Positions 1 through 5,090 of a DNA stretch of 5,135 bases are shown piece after piece; within the stretch, counting starts at the first letter, position 1; each line of letters begins with the position of its first letter. Where the stretch lies: contig CABRIB010000113.1 of assembly GCA_902470915.1 (NCBI GenBank), positions 1-5,135 of the forward strand, given 5' to 3'. The notes beneath the pieces were generated by a model that was given only the letters and a program-made list of their open reading frames with translations, was not told the origin of the DNA and did not search any database. The DNA is from an uncultured Collinsella sp. (GTDB lineage: Bacteria > Actinomycetota > Coriobacteriia > Coriobacteriales > Coriobacteriaceae). The position numbers and the translations under genes are program-made.

Positions 1-32
1 CTCGTGGGCTCGGAGATGTGTATAAGAGACAG
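1..32 (+). other. Untrimmed Nextera (Tn5) adapter, artefact
   Basis: Positions 1–32 match the Nextera read-2 transposase adapter lacking its first two bases, and positions 14–32 are the 19-base Tn5 mosaic end AGATGTGTATAAGAGACAG. This is library-construction sequence, not genome. Any reading frame crossing it begins with the adapter-derived peptide MYKRQ and should be ignored. Genomic sequence starts at 33. Confidence 0.98.
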
Positions 33-586
33 GGGAGCGCCTGGAGGGTGCCGAGAACTCGCTCACGCGTATCGCCGGTACGGTCGAGAACCTGCGCTGG
101 GCCGCGAACCATGCGACGGCCGATGCCGATGAGGCAGCATCCGAGGCGTTTGCCGCCAAGGCCGCCGAGACCCGTGCCACCTTTAAGGAGTGCATGGACG
201 ACGACTTTAACACCGCCGGTGCCATGGGTGCTGTCTTTGGCTTTGTGACCGAGTGCAACCAGTACCTGGAGCAGGCGGGCGATGCTGCCGACAAGGCCGC
301 AGTCCTGGCTGCCGCCGATACGCTGGCCGAGCTGCTCGATACGTTTGGCGTTGAGCTTCCCGAGCCCAAGGTCGAGTTGCCGCTGGGCCTGCTGGGCGTT
401 GCCGCCGGTTTGGTTGCCTACACGGGCGACGACGTGGACGAGGCCGCTGCCAAGATTCTCGAGGCTCGTGCCGAGGCTCGTGCCGCCAAGAACTGGGATC
501 TGGCCGACGCCATCCGCGACCAGCTCAAGGACCTGGGCCTCACCATTGAGGATACGGCCGCGGGCACTCGTATTAAGAGCCTCTAG
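33..586 (+). CDS. cysS: Cysteinyl-tRNA synthetase, C-terminal part (5' truncated)
   Basis: This is the 3' end of the class I synthetase that charges tRNA-Cys with cysteine in the cytoplasm. The frame is open from the first full codon at 35 to TAG at 584–586, giving 183 residues, roughly the last 40% of a normal enzyme of about 460 residues. The hallmark MDDDFNTAGAM (from 194) follows a helix with ENSLTRI, as in CysRS, where the family consensus is near MDDDFNTP. The tail WDLADAIRDQLKDLGL followed by EDTAAGTR is the typical end of the DALR anticodon-binding domain. The HIGH and KMSKS catalytic motifs lie off the contig. The ATG at 194 is an internal methionine, not a start, because homology continues upstream of it to the contig edge. 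The truncation is caused by the assembly end. Identification is near certain. Confidence 0.96.
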
Positions 587-729
587 TATTTGTCGACCGT
601 TCGAGGTGCGACAGATTGCCTTGAAAGAGGAGGGCGTAGACCTGGTGGTCATGCCCGACGATTGAAAGGCAAAGTGCCGTGGCTCGGACGGTCGATTCTT
701 GTTCGTTATCTATTTAAGGAGGCCGTCCT
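587..729 (+). promoter_or_regulatory. Structured cysS–rlmB intergenic leader
   Basis: This 143-base gap contains no gene. Three paired elements are visible. An outer stem pairs TTGCCTT (616–622) with AAGGCAA (666–672). Inside it, a hairpin pairs GGGC (632–635) with GCCC (653–656) and GACC (639–642) with GGTC (647–650) around the loop TGGT. Further on, GGACGG (686–691) pairs with CCGTCC (723–728), which ends one base before the rlmB ATG and places the Shine-Dalgarno AAGGAGG (716–722) at the foot of the loop. No run of U follows any of these stems, so a classic intrinsic terminator is not supported. I see no convincing sigma-70 promoter. The region could be a leader controlling rlmB/yacP or an RNA-processing site; I do not recognise a known riboswitch class. 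Confidence 0.4.
716..722 (+). promoter_or_regulatory. Strong ribosome binding site of rlmB
   Basis: AAGGAGG lies 7 bases before the ATG at 730 and fixes that start. It sits just inside a possible 6-bp stem (686–691 with 723–728), so its access could depend on leader folding. Confidence 0.85.
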
Positions 730-1650
730 ATGGCCGACAATCGCAAGCGTGCGCCTCGTGGTGGCAAGCAGGCCGCTTCTGGCTCGCGTCCGATTCGCCG
801 CAACGACCGCGCTGCCGCTCCCAAGGGCCAGCGCGAGCGCTCCCAAGCCCAAGCTACGCGTCCGCAGCGAGATCGCAACCGCGATGCTGTTCAGGCTCCC
901 AAGGGCGAGTTTATCGAAGGCCGCCGTGCTGCCGCCGAGGCGCTGCGTACCGGCTTTCCCATCAAGTGCGCGCTCATTGCCGAGGGCGGGGAGCGCGATG
1001 CCGCCTTGTCGCGCCTGGTCGACGACCTCAACGCCGCGGGTGTCCGCATTAAGTATGTGCCGCGCGCGCAGCTCGATGCACTGTCGAGCCATGGCGCTCA
1101 CCAGGGCATTGCGCTCGAGGTTGGTAACTTCCCTTACGCCGATGTCGCCGACATCCTTGACCGCGCGGGCGACGGTCCGGCGCTCGTCATCGTGCTCGAC
1201 CATGTGACCGACGATGGCAACTTTGGTGCAATCGTGCGCTCTGCCGAGGTTGTGGGCGCGGCGGGCGTCATCATTGCCAACAAGCGCGCCGCCGGTGTGA
1301 CCGTCGGCAGCTACAAGACTTCTGCCGGCGCCGTCATGCACCTGCCCATCGCGCAGGTGCCCAATATCGCCCGTGCGCTCGATGACCTCAAGGCTGCCGG
1401 CTTTTGGGTGGGCGGTGCTTCCGAGCACGCCGAGGGCAGCTGTTGGGATGCTCCCTTCGAGGGCCGCGTGGCACTCGTCATGGGCTCCGAGGGCGACGGC
1501 ATCTCGCGACTGGTGCTCGAGAATTGCGACTTTTTGACCAAGCTTCCCCAGCGTGGCATGACCGAGAGCCTCAACGTTGCCCAGGCGACCACCGCGCTGT
1601 GCTTTGAGTGGCTGCGCCGCAATGCCGGCGAGCTCATGGGGGAGGAGTAG
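730..1650 (+). CDS. rlmB: 23S rRNA (guanosine-2'-O-)-methyltransferase, RlmB/TrmH family
   Basis: A SAM-dependent SPOUT-class enzyme of 306 residues that by family role 2'-O-methylates a guanosine of 23S rRNA (G2251 in E. coli). Residues 1–58 are a basic, low-complexity tail rich in Arg, Lys, Gln and Ala that probably contacts RNA. The substrate-binding domain begins near EGRRAAAEAL (63–72) and includes HGAHQGIALE (121–130). The SpoU knot follows: motif 1 LDHVTDDGNFGAIVRSAE (156–173, with Asn164 and the presumed catalytic Arg170), motif 2 LVMGSEGDGI (249–258), and motif 3 LPQRGMTESLNVAQAT (272–287). Motif 3 reads SLNVAQA where the family usually has SLNVSVA, a mild deviation in the cofactor pocket. 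The start is set by AAGGAGG. It is followed 3 bases later by yacP, so the two are almost certainly co-transcribed. A different G or tRNA target cannot be excluded from sequence alone. Confidence 0.92.
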   Translation: MADNRKRAPRGGKQAASGSRPIRRNDRAAAPKGQRERSQAQATRPQRDRNRDAVQAPKGEFIEGRRAAAEALRTGFPIKCALIAEGGERDAALSRLVDDLNAAGVRIKYVPRAQLDALSSHGAHQGIALEVGNFPYADVADILDRAGDGPALVIVLDHVTDDGNFGAIVRSAEVVGAAGVIIANKRAAGVTVGSYKTSAGAVMHLPIAQVPNIARALDDLKAAGFWVGGASEHAEGSCWDAPFEGRVALVMGSEGDGISRLVLENCDFLTKLPQRGMTESLNVAQATTALCFEWLRRNAGELMGEE

Positions 1651-1653
1651 CGC

Positions 1654-2331
1654 ATGTCCAAGAAGAACCGCGCTAAGTCCAAGGCCAAGCGCTTTGGCGA
1701 GGGCTCGGCCAAGCCGATTGTTTCGGCCGCGACCTATGGCGTGGGCGGCAATGCGTTTGCGCAGGCCATCGCCGATCCGGTCTCGACGGTGCACTCCAAT
1801 AAGCCCGAGCTGCTGGTGGTCGACGGCTACAACGTGATCCACTGCACGCCGCGCTACGAAAAGCTCGTCTACGACCATTCCGACGATCCATACTCCAGCG
1901 ACGTTCACGATATGGCGCGCACCGCCCTCATCAACGACGTTGCCGCGTTTGCCCAGGGCCGCTACGAGGCCGTAATCGTGTTTGACGGTGCGGGCAATAT
2001 CTCCAGCGAGCGCCCCAACCTGCCGGCCCGTGGCGTGCGCATCGAGTTTTCGCCGACGGGCGTCTCGGCCGATACCGTGGTGCAGAAGCTCTGCATCGAG
2101 GCACGCGAGGAAGGCCGCGCGTGCTCCGTGGTGTCGAGCGACGGCACGATCCAGGCCGTCGTCATGGGCAAGGGTGTTACGCGCATCTCGAGCCGTATGC
2201 TGGTGGACGAGATCAAGCAGATCGATAACGACGTTCACGAGGCAGAGGAAGCTCCGCAGATCAAGATGACCCTGGGCAGCCGCCTGAGCCCCGATGCCCT
2301 GGCCAAGCTCAAGGCTCTTCGCGGGAGGTAG
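1654..2331 (+). CDS. yacP: YacP/Rae1-type NYN-domain ribonuclease
   Basis: A 225-residue PIN-like NYN-domain protein. The Bacillus member, Rae1 (YacP), enters the ribosomal A site and cleaves certain mRNAs during translation. The conserved acidic pocket is visible: LLVVDGYNVIH (53–63, Asp57 and Asn60), VIVFDGAG (107–114, Asp111), GVSADTVVQ (136–144, Asp140) and VVSSDGTIQ (159–167, Asp163), followed by GKGVTRISSRML (172–183), also typical. Residues 1–17 are a Lys/Arg-rich tail and residues 18–50 an extra segment absent from the roughly 170-residue Bacillus protein. The start at 1654 follows the rlmB stop by 3 bases, and the purine run GGGGGAGGAG (1638–1647) inside rlmB is its ribosome binding site, implying translational coupling. 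The gene ends at a large hairpin shared with the convergent kinase gene. Function in this organism is inferred from family. Confidence 0.9.
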   Translation: MSKKNRAKSKAKRFGEGSAKPIVSAATYGVGGNAFAQAIADPVSTVHSNKPELLVVDGYNVIHCTPRYEKLVYDHSDDPYSSDVHDMARTALINDVAAFAQGRYEAVIVFDGAGNISSERPNLPARGVRIEFSPTGVSADTVVQKLCIEAREEGRACSVVSSDGTIQAVVMGKGVTRISSRMLVDEIKQIDNDVHEAEEAPQIKMTLGSRLSPDALAKLKALRGR

Positions 2332-2332
2332 G

Positions 2333-2366
2333 GGAGTTGGCGGGGCAATGCTGCCTCGCTAACTCC
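2333..2366. terminator. Shared hairpin between convergent genes, candidate bidirectional terminator
   Basis: The arms 2333–2347 and 2352–2366 pair over 15 bp with a four-base loop (ATGC). As RNA from the + strand, two of the pairs are G·U. The hairpin begins two bases after the yacP stop, and the TAG stop of the opposing kinase gene (2359–2361) lies inside its right arm. No U-run follows on either strand, so it may act as a transcript-end or RNA-stabilising structure rather than an efficient intrinsic terminator. The position between two convergent genes is the main argument for termination. Confidence 0.6.
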
Positions 2367-3699
2367 ATTCAGCGATGTCGATCATTCTTTCGAGGCGCCA
2401 CGTTAGCGCCTCTTTTAGATAAGGCAGTCTCGCTGCTAGGGCATCGTTTTTAGACAGAATCTCGATTGCCTCGTCAACGAAGCCTTCGAGTTTGTCGCCG
2501 TCAAACCAGCCCATGTCCTCGACGAGCAACATTTGTTTGGCGGGGCTTGAATGAAACTGCGCGCTGGTAAAACTGTGCTCTCCTGCCCGAAGCTCCTCAA
2601 GAGAGATGTTGCACCAGAGCGATGACCCCGAATCGAAGATGGGGGCTGGTCTGCAGACCAGTGAGTTGACGTTTCGCACGAGGCCGAAGTTGCGCCAATG
2701 ACGATCGTAGTTGGCGATGATGTCGTCACACACGATCATGCGGTCAAGGGCATCCTTGACGCCTGTCACCCCGAGCTCCTCGCAGTTTGCTACGTATCGC
2801 TCGTAGTCGGTTAGTCGTTCATCTGCGTTTGCGTGCTGGTTTACATAGAACGCAGGGACATACTCTTCTTCATCAGTTAAGAAGACATCGCATATGCTCA
2901 GGGCGGAAGTGCCCGTGCCCTCGAGCGAGTAAGGCACATAATCGCAGGTGTTTAGGATGCGACGGTGGAGCGTGGTCGCCACCAGCTCGTTATAAGGTTC
3001 CTGGTTCAGGTGCGCTCCTGCCTTATGCAGAATTCGACGCCCGCCCTCGCATGTCCAGTACTTTTGAAGATTGCCGTCCGAGGTGTTGTCGGGCTTTGCG
3101 GCAGCCGCTTTTCCCTCTGGGGCGAAGGGTGCAATGGTTAGCGAGACGTCATCAAAGGCATTATTGAAGAAATTGATATCTTCCCACGCGAGACCGGAGT
3201 CTTGGGGCCTAATCCAATACTGGTCGGATAAGGAGAGGCCGAGATTTCGCTGTACGAGTTCATCGGGAACATCGACTGCGGCTTCTGCAAGCAGGGAGGC
3301 TAGCCCAATGCGTGCGAGCGGGATACCGCGGCCGCGCCACCAGATGCGGAAGGAGTCGAGCGATATGGGGCTATTAGGGCCAAATACTCCAATAGGGGCG
3401 TGGGCGTAATCGATGTCGGCACCGATGTGGGTAAAGTCTTTTCGCGATGTGCTGTAGACCAGCTGAGCGACTTCGTACGTGCGGTTCATGAGGGTGAACG
3501 CGATCTCGCTCTTACCGTGGCCGCGGCGGGGACGTCCCCCCGTTTTGGTCACAGAGCGGAGTCGCGTGTCGACGCTGTCTTTGTCGATGAGCCATACACC
3601 AGAAGCCTTGCGGGCCTCAAGTGCTCCGTTTTTTATGAGCTCCTGCACCCTGCGCGGAGTGATGCCGAGCAGCTCGGCGGCTTCTTTGGTAGTAAGCAT
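2359..3699 (-). CDS. HTH–HipA-like Ser/Thr kinase fusion protein
   Basis: A 446-residue protein with two parts. Residues 1–46 form an excisionase/MerR-like DNA-binding domain (TTKEAAELLGITPRRVQEL, then a wing with GVWLID). From about 65 it continues into a HipA-like kinase: a middle region with the family marks GLSLSDQYWI (154–163) and WEDINFF (172–178), the nucleotide-loop-like TSDGNLQKYW (206–215), a candidate ATP lysine in ILHKAG (Lys226), the catalytic loop IIANYDRHWRNFGL (327–340, Asn330, Asp332, His334, Asn337) and the metal-binding-like APIFDSGSSLW (352–362, Asp356). All key kinase residues look intact. Start choice: ATG at 3699 has GAAGGG seven bases upstream; an in-frame TTG at 3741 lacks such a site and would fall in the operator dyad. 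The base composition is less GC-rich than the genes to its left, suggesting later acquisition. There is no separate hipB. HipA proteins phosphorylate cellular targets such as GltX; the substrate here is unknown. Confidence 0.85.
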   Translation of the reverse strand: MLTTKEAAELLGITPRRVQELIKNGALEARKASGVWLIDKDSVDTRLRSVTKTGGRPRRGHGKSEIAFTLMNRTYEVAQLVYSTSRKDFTHIGADIDYAHAPIGVFGPNSPISLDSFRIWWRGRGIPLARIGLASLLAEAAVDVPDELVQRNLGLSLSDQYWIRPQDSGLAWEDINFFNNAFDDVSLTIAPFAPEGKAAAAKPDNTSDGNLQKYWTCEGGRRILHKAGAHLNQEPYNELVATTLHRRILNTCDYVPYSLEGTGTSALSICDVFLTDEEEYVPAFYVNQHANADERLTDYERYVANCEELGVTGVKDALDRMIVCDDIIANYDRHWRNFGLVRNVNSLVCRPAPIFDSGSSLWCNISLEELRAGEHSFTSAQFHSSPAKQMLLVEDMGWFDGDKLEGFVDEAIEILSKNDALAARLPYLKEALTWRLERMIDIAEWS

Positions 3700-3703
3700 C
3701 GCG

Positions 3704-3776
3704 AAACCCTTCGCCAGAACGAATAGTTTTATATATAGCAATTGTAATTAAAACTATTCGTTCTGGCGAATGGTTT
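3704..3776. promoter_or_regulatory. Large inverted repeat overlapping the kinase promoter, candidate operator
   Basis: Arms 3704–3731 and 3749–3776 are inverted copies of each other over 28 bases with one mismatch (3709/3771), separated by a 17-base AT-rich spacer. The uninterrupted core is 22 bp per arm (3710–3731 with 3749–3770). On the – strand the spacer and inner arm carry -10-like hexamers (TATATA at 3737–3732, TATAAA at 3733–3728) with a poor -35. The left arm includes the GAAGGG ribosome binding site of the kinase gene. A start point near 3721 would leave only one arm in the mRNA, so a DNA operator is more likely than an RNA hairpin. The obvious candidate binder is the helix-turn-helix of the adjacent protein. 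Confidence 0.75.
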
Positions 3777-3821
3777 TAAGATTGAGGGCGCACTGACAGA
3801 AATGAACGGGCCTGGTACGCG

Positions 3822-3851
3822 TTGTTGCTGGATTTTGCATATTTGTATAAC
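3822..3851 (+). promoter_or_regulatory. Candidate sigma-70 promoter of tRNA-Thr
   Basis: TTGTTG (3822–3827) and TATAAC (3846–3851) are separated by 18 bases. Transcription would start near 3858, about 65 bases before the tRNA. The remainder of 3777–3923 holds no credible gene. The assignment is by pattern only. Confidence 0.5.
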
Positions 3852-3923
3852 GCCGTGCGGCCTGTTGCGCCCCGTCCGCAATTCCTTTATTCTTAACTGG
3901 CTTCGCGTGAAAGCGCCAAGTGT

Positions 3924-3998
3924 GCCAGTGTGGCGCAACGGTAGCGCAACTGATTTGTAATCAGTGGGTTGCAGGTTCGATTCCTGTCACTGGCTCCA
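3924..3998 (+). tRNA. tRNA-Thr (anticodon UGU)
   Basis: A complete cloverleaf can be drawn. The acceptor stem GCCAGTG (3924–3930) pairs with CACTGGC (3988–3994) over 7 bp. The D stem is GCGC (3933–3936) with GCGC (3944–3947). The anticodon stem is ACTGA/TCAGT with loop TTTGTAA, placing the anticodon TGT at 3956–3958, which reads ACA (Thr). The T arm is GCAGG–TTCGATT–CCTGT with one G·U pair. Discriminator T and the CCA end (3996–3998) are encoded. The gene is complete and shows no sign of disruption by an integrated element. Confidence 0.97.
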
Positions 3999-4008
3999 TG
4001 AGAGTTTC

Positions 4009-4046
4009 GGGCTCTGTTCCCTTGTGGGACAGGGCCCGTTTCTATT
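4009..4046 (+). terminator. Intrinsic terminator after tRNA-Thr
   Basis: GGGCTCTGTTCCC (4009–4021) pairs with GGGACAGGGCCC (4026–4037) around the loop TTGT, with one T·G pair and one bulged T. A U-rich stretch (GTTTCTATTTA) follows. It begins about 10 bases after the CCA of the tRNA and probably ends that transcript. Confidence 0.8.
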
Positions 4047-4091
4047 TATGTTGACATGTCAGCGGGTTTGACTCCCACCAAGCTTCAGGTT

Positions 4092-4150
4092 TGTCTCGAT
4101 CTATAACACGGGCGGGCTGAAAACCCTCCTTATAGTTACAGATCGAGACA
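4092..4150. repeat. Palindromic repeat unit 1
   Basis: Arms 4092–4107 and 4135–4150 pair over 16 positions with one mismatch (4103/4139). An inner stem can form between GG/GGG (4111–4116) and CCC/CC (4124–4129), closing a CTGAAAA loop. Confidence 0.85.
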
Positions 4151-4172
4151 TTGCCAAGGGACGGCCGATAAC

Positions 4173-4230
4173 ATCTCGATCTGTAACACGAAGAAGCTGA
4201 AAACCGTTCTTACTGTTACAGAATGAGACG
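4173..4230. repeat. Palindromic repeat unit 2
   Basis: The left arm (4173–4188) pairs with the right arm (4214–4229), with imperfections near GAATGAG. An inner stem pairs AAGAA (4191–4195) with TTCTT (4207–4211). The apical GCTGAAAACC is identical to that of unit 1. Confidence 0.85.
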
Positions 4231-4252
4231 TAAGCGGAGGTCTCTGCGTAAT

Positions 4253-4310
4253 ATCTCGACCTGTAACAGATAGGGGAGAAAATGTTCTCTATATGTTACA
4301 GATCGAGACA
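4253..4310. repeat. Palindromic repeat unit 3
   Basis: The outer arms up to 4268 and from 4294 pair with one C·A mismatch (4260/4302). An inner 8-bp stem pairs ATAGGGGA (4270–4277) with TTCTCTAT (4285–4292) using two G·U pairs, around the loop GAAAATG. This makes it the most continuous hairpin of the three. Confidence 0.85.
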
Positions 4311-4352
4311 AAAGCCGTGTCGAGCTCGGCTGCCCATTACAGTCTGAAATAG

Positions 4353-4600
4353 GCCATCGATAAATTTCGATGGCGAGCATTCGGCGCATTGCCTACGATA
4401 CGGGCAAGCCCCGAGGGGCCGCCGATCGGGCGCCTCCGGATGGCCGTCTGCCCCTGCCCCGTAGAGGGCCCGGGGGTGTTGCCACCGGGGGCGCTCGCCG
4501 CTCCGGACGACTGATAGGAAACTGCCGGGCGCAAGCGCCACGGCCAGGTAATGTGGGTGTCGCGGGGAGGGGTTCCGATCGGCCTACCGATTGGAGGATA
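4353..4600 (+). ncRNA. Candidate IS110 bridge-RNA region
   Basis: IS110-group elements such as IS621 encode, in the non-coding end before the transposase, a bridge RNA whose two loops pair with target and donor DNA. This region has the right place and about the right length. Visible stems are: GCCATCGA (4353–4360) with TCGATGGC (4367–4374); GCCC (4408–4411) with GGGC (4416–4419); TCCGGA (4435–4440) with TCCGGA (4502–4507), enclosing a GC-rich internal domain that includes GGTG (4475–4478) with CACC (4483–4486); and a long stem from CTG at 4522 to CAG at 4547 around the core GGCG–CAAG–CGCC. RNA ends and guide loops cannot be assigned without the right end and the target site. Confidence 0.5.
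4574..4595 (+). promoter_or_regulatory. Hairpin covering part of the transposase ribosome binding site
   Basis: TCCGATCGG (4574–4582) pairs with CCGATTGGA (4587–4595) over 9 bp with one G·U, around the loop CCTA. Its right arm contains the first three bases of the Shine-Dalgarno GGAGG (4593–4597), so folding would reduce translation of the transposase. Confidence 0.55.
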
Positions 4601-4605
4601 CCACC

Positions 4606-5090
4606 GTGGCACCAACTAGAATGCCGGAAGCCGTCATCGGGCTCGATGTCGGGAAATCGTCTCACTGGGCATGTGTCGCGACCCGAGACGGCGAGGTGCT
4701 GCTGAGCGCCCCCGTCGCGAACAGGGAGGGCGACCTGGACTCGCTGTTCGTCCGCTTCCCCGACGCGCTCGTGGTCGTCGACCAGTCGCGCAACATAGGC
4801 GCCCTCGCGCTCGCCCGCGCCAGGGCAGCCGGGATGTCGGCGGCGTACCTGCCGGGACTCGCGGCGCACGGGGCCGCCAGGCTCTTCGCCGGCGACGCCA
4901 AGACCGACGAGCGAGACGCGATGGTCATCGCGAAGACGGCGCTCGGCATCCCCGACGCGCTCCTGCCGGTCGGGGACCCGGGCCCGACGATCGCGGCGGC
5001 GAGGGCGCTGGCTGCCCAGAGGAACTTCCTGACCTGCGAGAACACTAGGAACAAGAACCGGCTGCGCAGCATCCTGCTGGAATCGTGCCC
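4606..5090 (+). CDS. IS110-family transposase (DEDD), N-terminal part
   Basis: The RuvC-like N-terminal catalytic domain of an IS110 transposase, open to the contig end (161 full codons of an expected 350–450; the last complete codon is 5086–5088). The motifs are VIGLDVGKS (10–18, Asp14), LVVVDQSRNIGALAL (55–69, Asp59), AAYLPGLAAHGAARLFAGDA (79–98) and KTDERDAMVIAKTA (99–112, Asp101 and Asp104), supplying the four acidic residues. The VDQ…IGAL…YLPGL…AKTD.RDA pattern is that of actinobacterial IS110-group members of the IS900 type. The start is GTG at 4606, eight bases after GGAGG; ATG at 4621 is an in-frame alternative with no ribosome binding site of its own. The C-terminal domain with the catalytic serine is missing only because the contig ends. 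It would catalyse bridge-RNA-guided recombination of the element. Confidence 0.93.

Larger units (their letters stand above)
4092..4310. repeat. Three palindromic units in an exact 80-base tandem period
   Basis: Three hairpin-forming units (4092–4150, 4173–4230, 4253–4310) repeat with a period of exactly 80 bases: the right-arm GTTACAGA begins at 4135, 4215 and 4295, and the left-arm TCTCGA at 4094, 4174 and 4254. The arms follow the pattern TGTCTCGATCTGTAAC and its complement GTTACAGATCGAGACA. The roughly 27-base centres and the 22-base linkers (4151–4172, 4231–4252) are not conserved in sequence, except for an A-rich apex (GAAAA). There is no gene in 4047–4310. I do not recognise the family; it resembles REP/BIME-type elements in style. 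It lies between the tRNA-Thr terminator and the IS110 element. Confidence 0.9.
4311..5090 (+). mobile_element. IS110-family insertion sequence, 3' truncated by contig end
   Basis: The element consists of a long GC-rich non-coding left end followed by a DEDD transposase gene, the arrangement of the IS110 group. IS110 elements lack clear terminal inverted repeats, so the left boundary cannot be placed exactly: it lies after the last repeat unit (4310) and before the first strong hairpin at 4353. The right end is missing because the assembly stops inside the transposase, as is common for multi-copy insertion sequences. Confidence 0.75.

Noticed and set aside
706..2238. A 510-codon open frame on the – strand opposite rlmB and yacP
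   Set aside because: It is a shadow of GC-rich coding sequence: Ala/His/Arg-biased, without recognisable domains, and it runs antisense to two proteins with clear family motifs and good ribosome binding sites.
3704..3776. Invertible promoter (phase-variation switch)
   Set aside because: The inverted arms are suggestive, but the 17-base spacer is too short for ordinary recombinase-mediated inversion, and no invertase gene is in the window. An operator is simpler.
3729..3938. A 69-codon frame on the – strand upstream of the kinase gene
   Set aside because: It overlaps the inverted repeat and the candidate tRNA promoter, lacks a convincing ribosome binding site, and its end only mirrors the kinase upstream sequence because of the dyad.
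4051..4061. A perfect -35 box TTGACA and the 10-base palindrome TGACATGTCA
   Set aside because: No -10 element occurs at 15–19 bases downstream and no gene follows, so neither a promoter nor an operator can be supported.
4064..4080. tRNA-like T-arm and CCA (GGGTTTGACTCCCACCA), a possible tRNA remnant or attachment site
   Set aside because: The stem is only 3 bp, there is no matching acceptor or anticodon arm upstream, and it does not match the tRNA-Thr 3' end. It is probably chance.
4092..4310. A CRISPR array
   Set aside because: Only three units are present, the conserved parts are two separated inverted arms with a variable centre, the unit is longer than usual CRISPR repeats, and there are no cas genes. 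The pattern is palindromic elements rather than repeat–spacer.
4336..4347. ATTACAGTCTGA as a fourth, degenerate repeat arm
   Set aside because: It matches the right arm at only about 8 of 12 positions and is out of the 80-base register, so it is too weak to count as a repeat copy.
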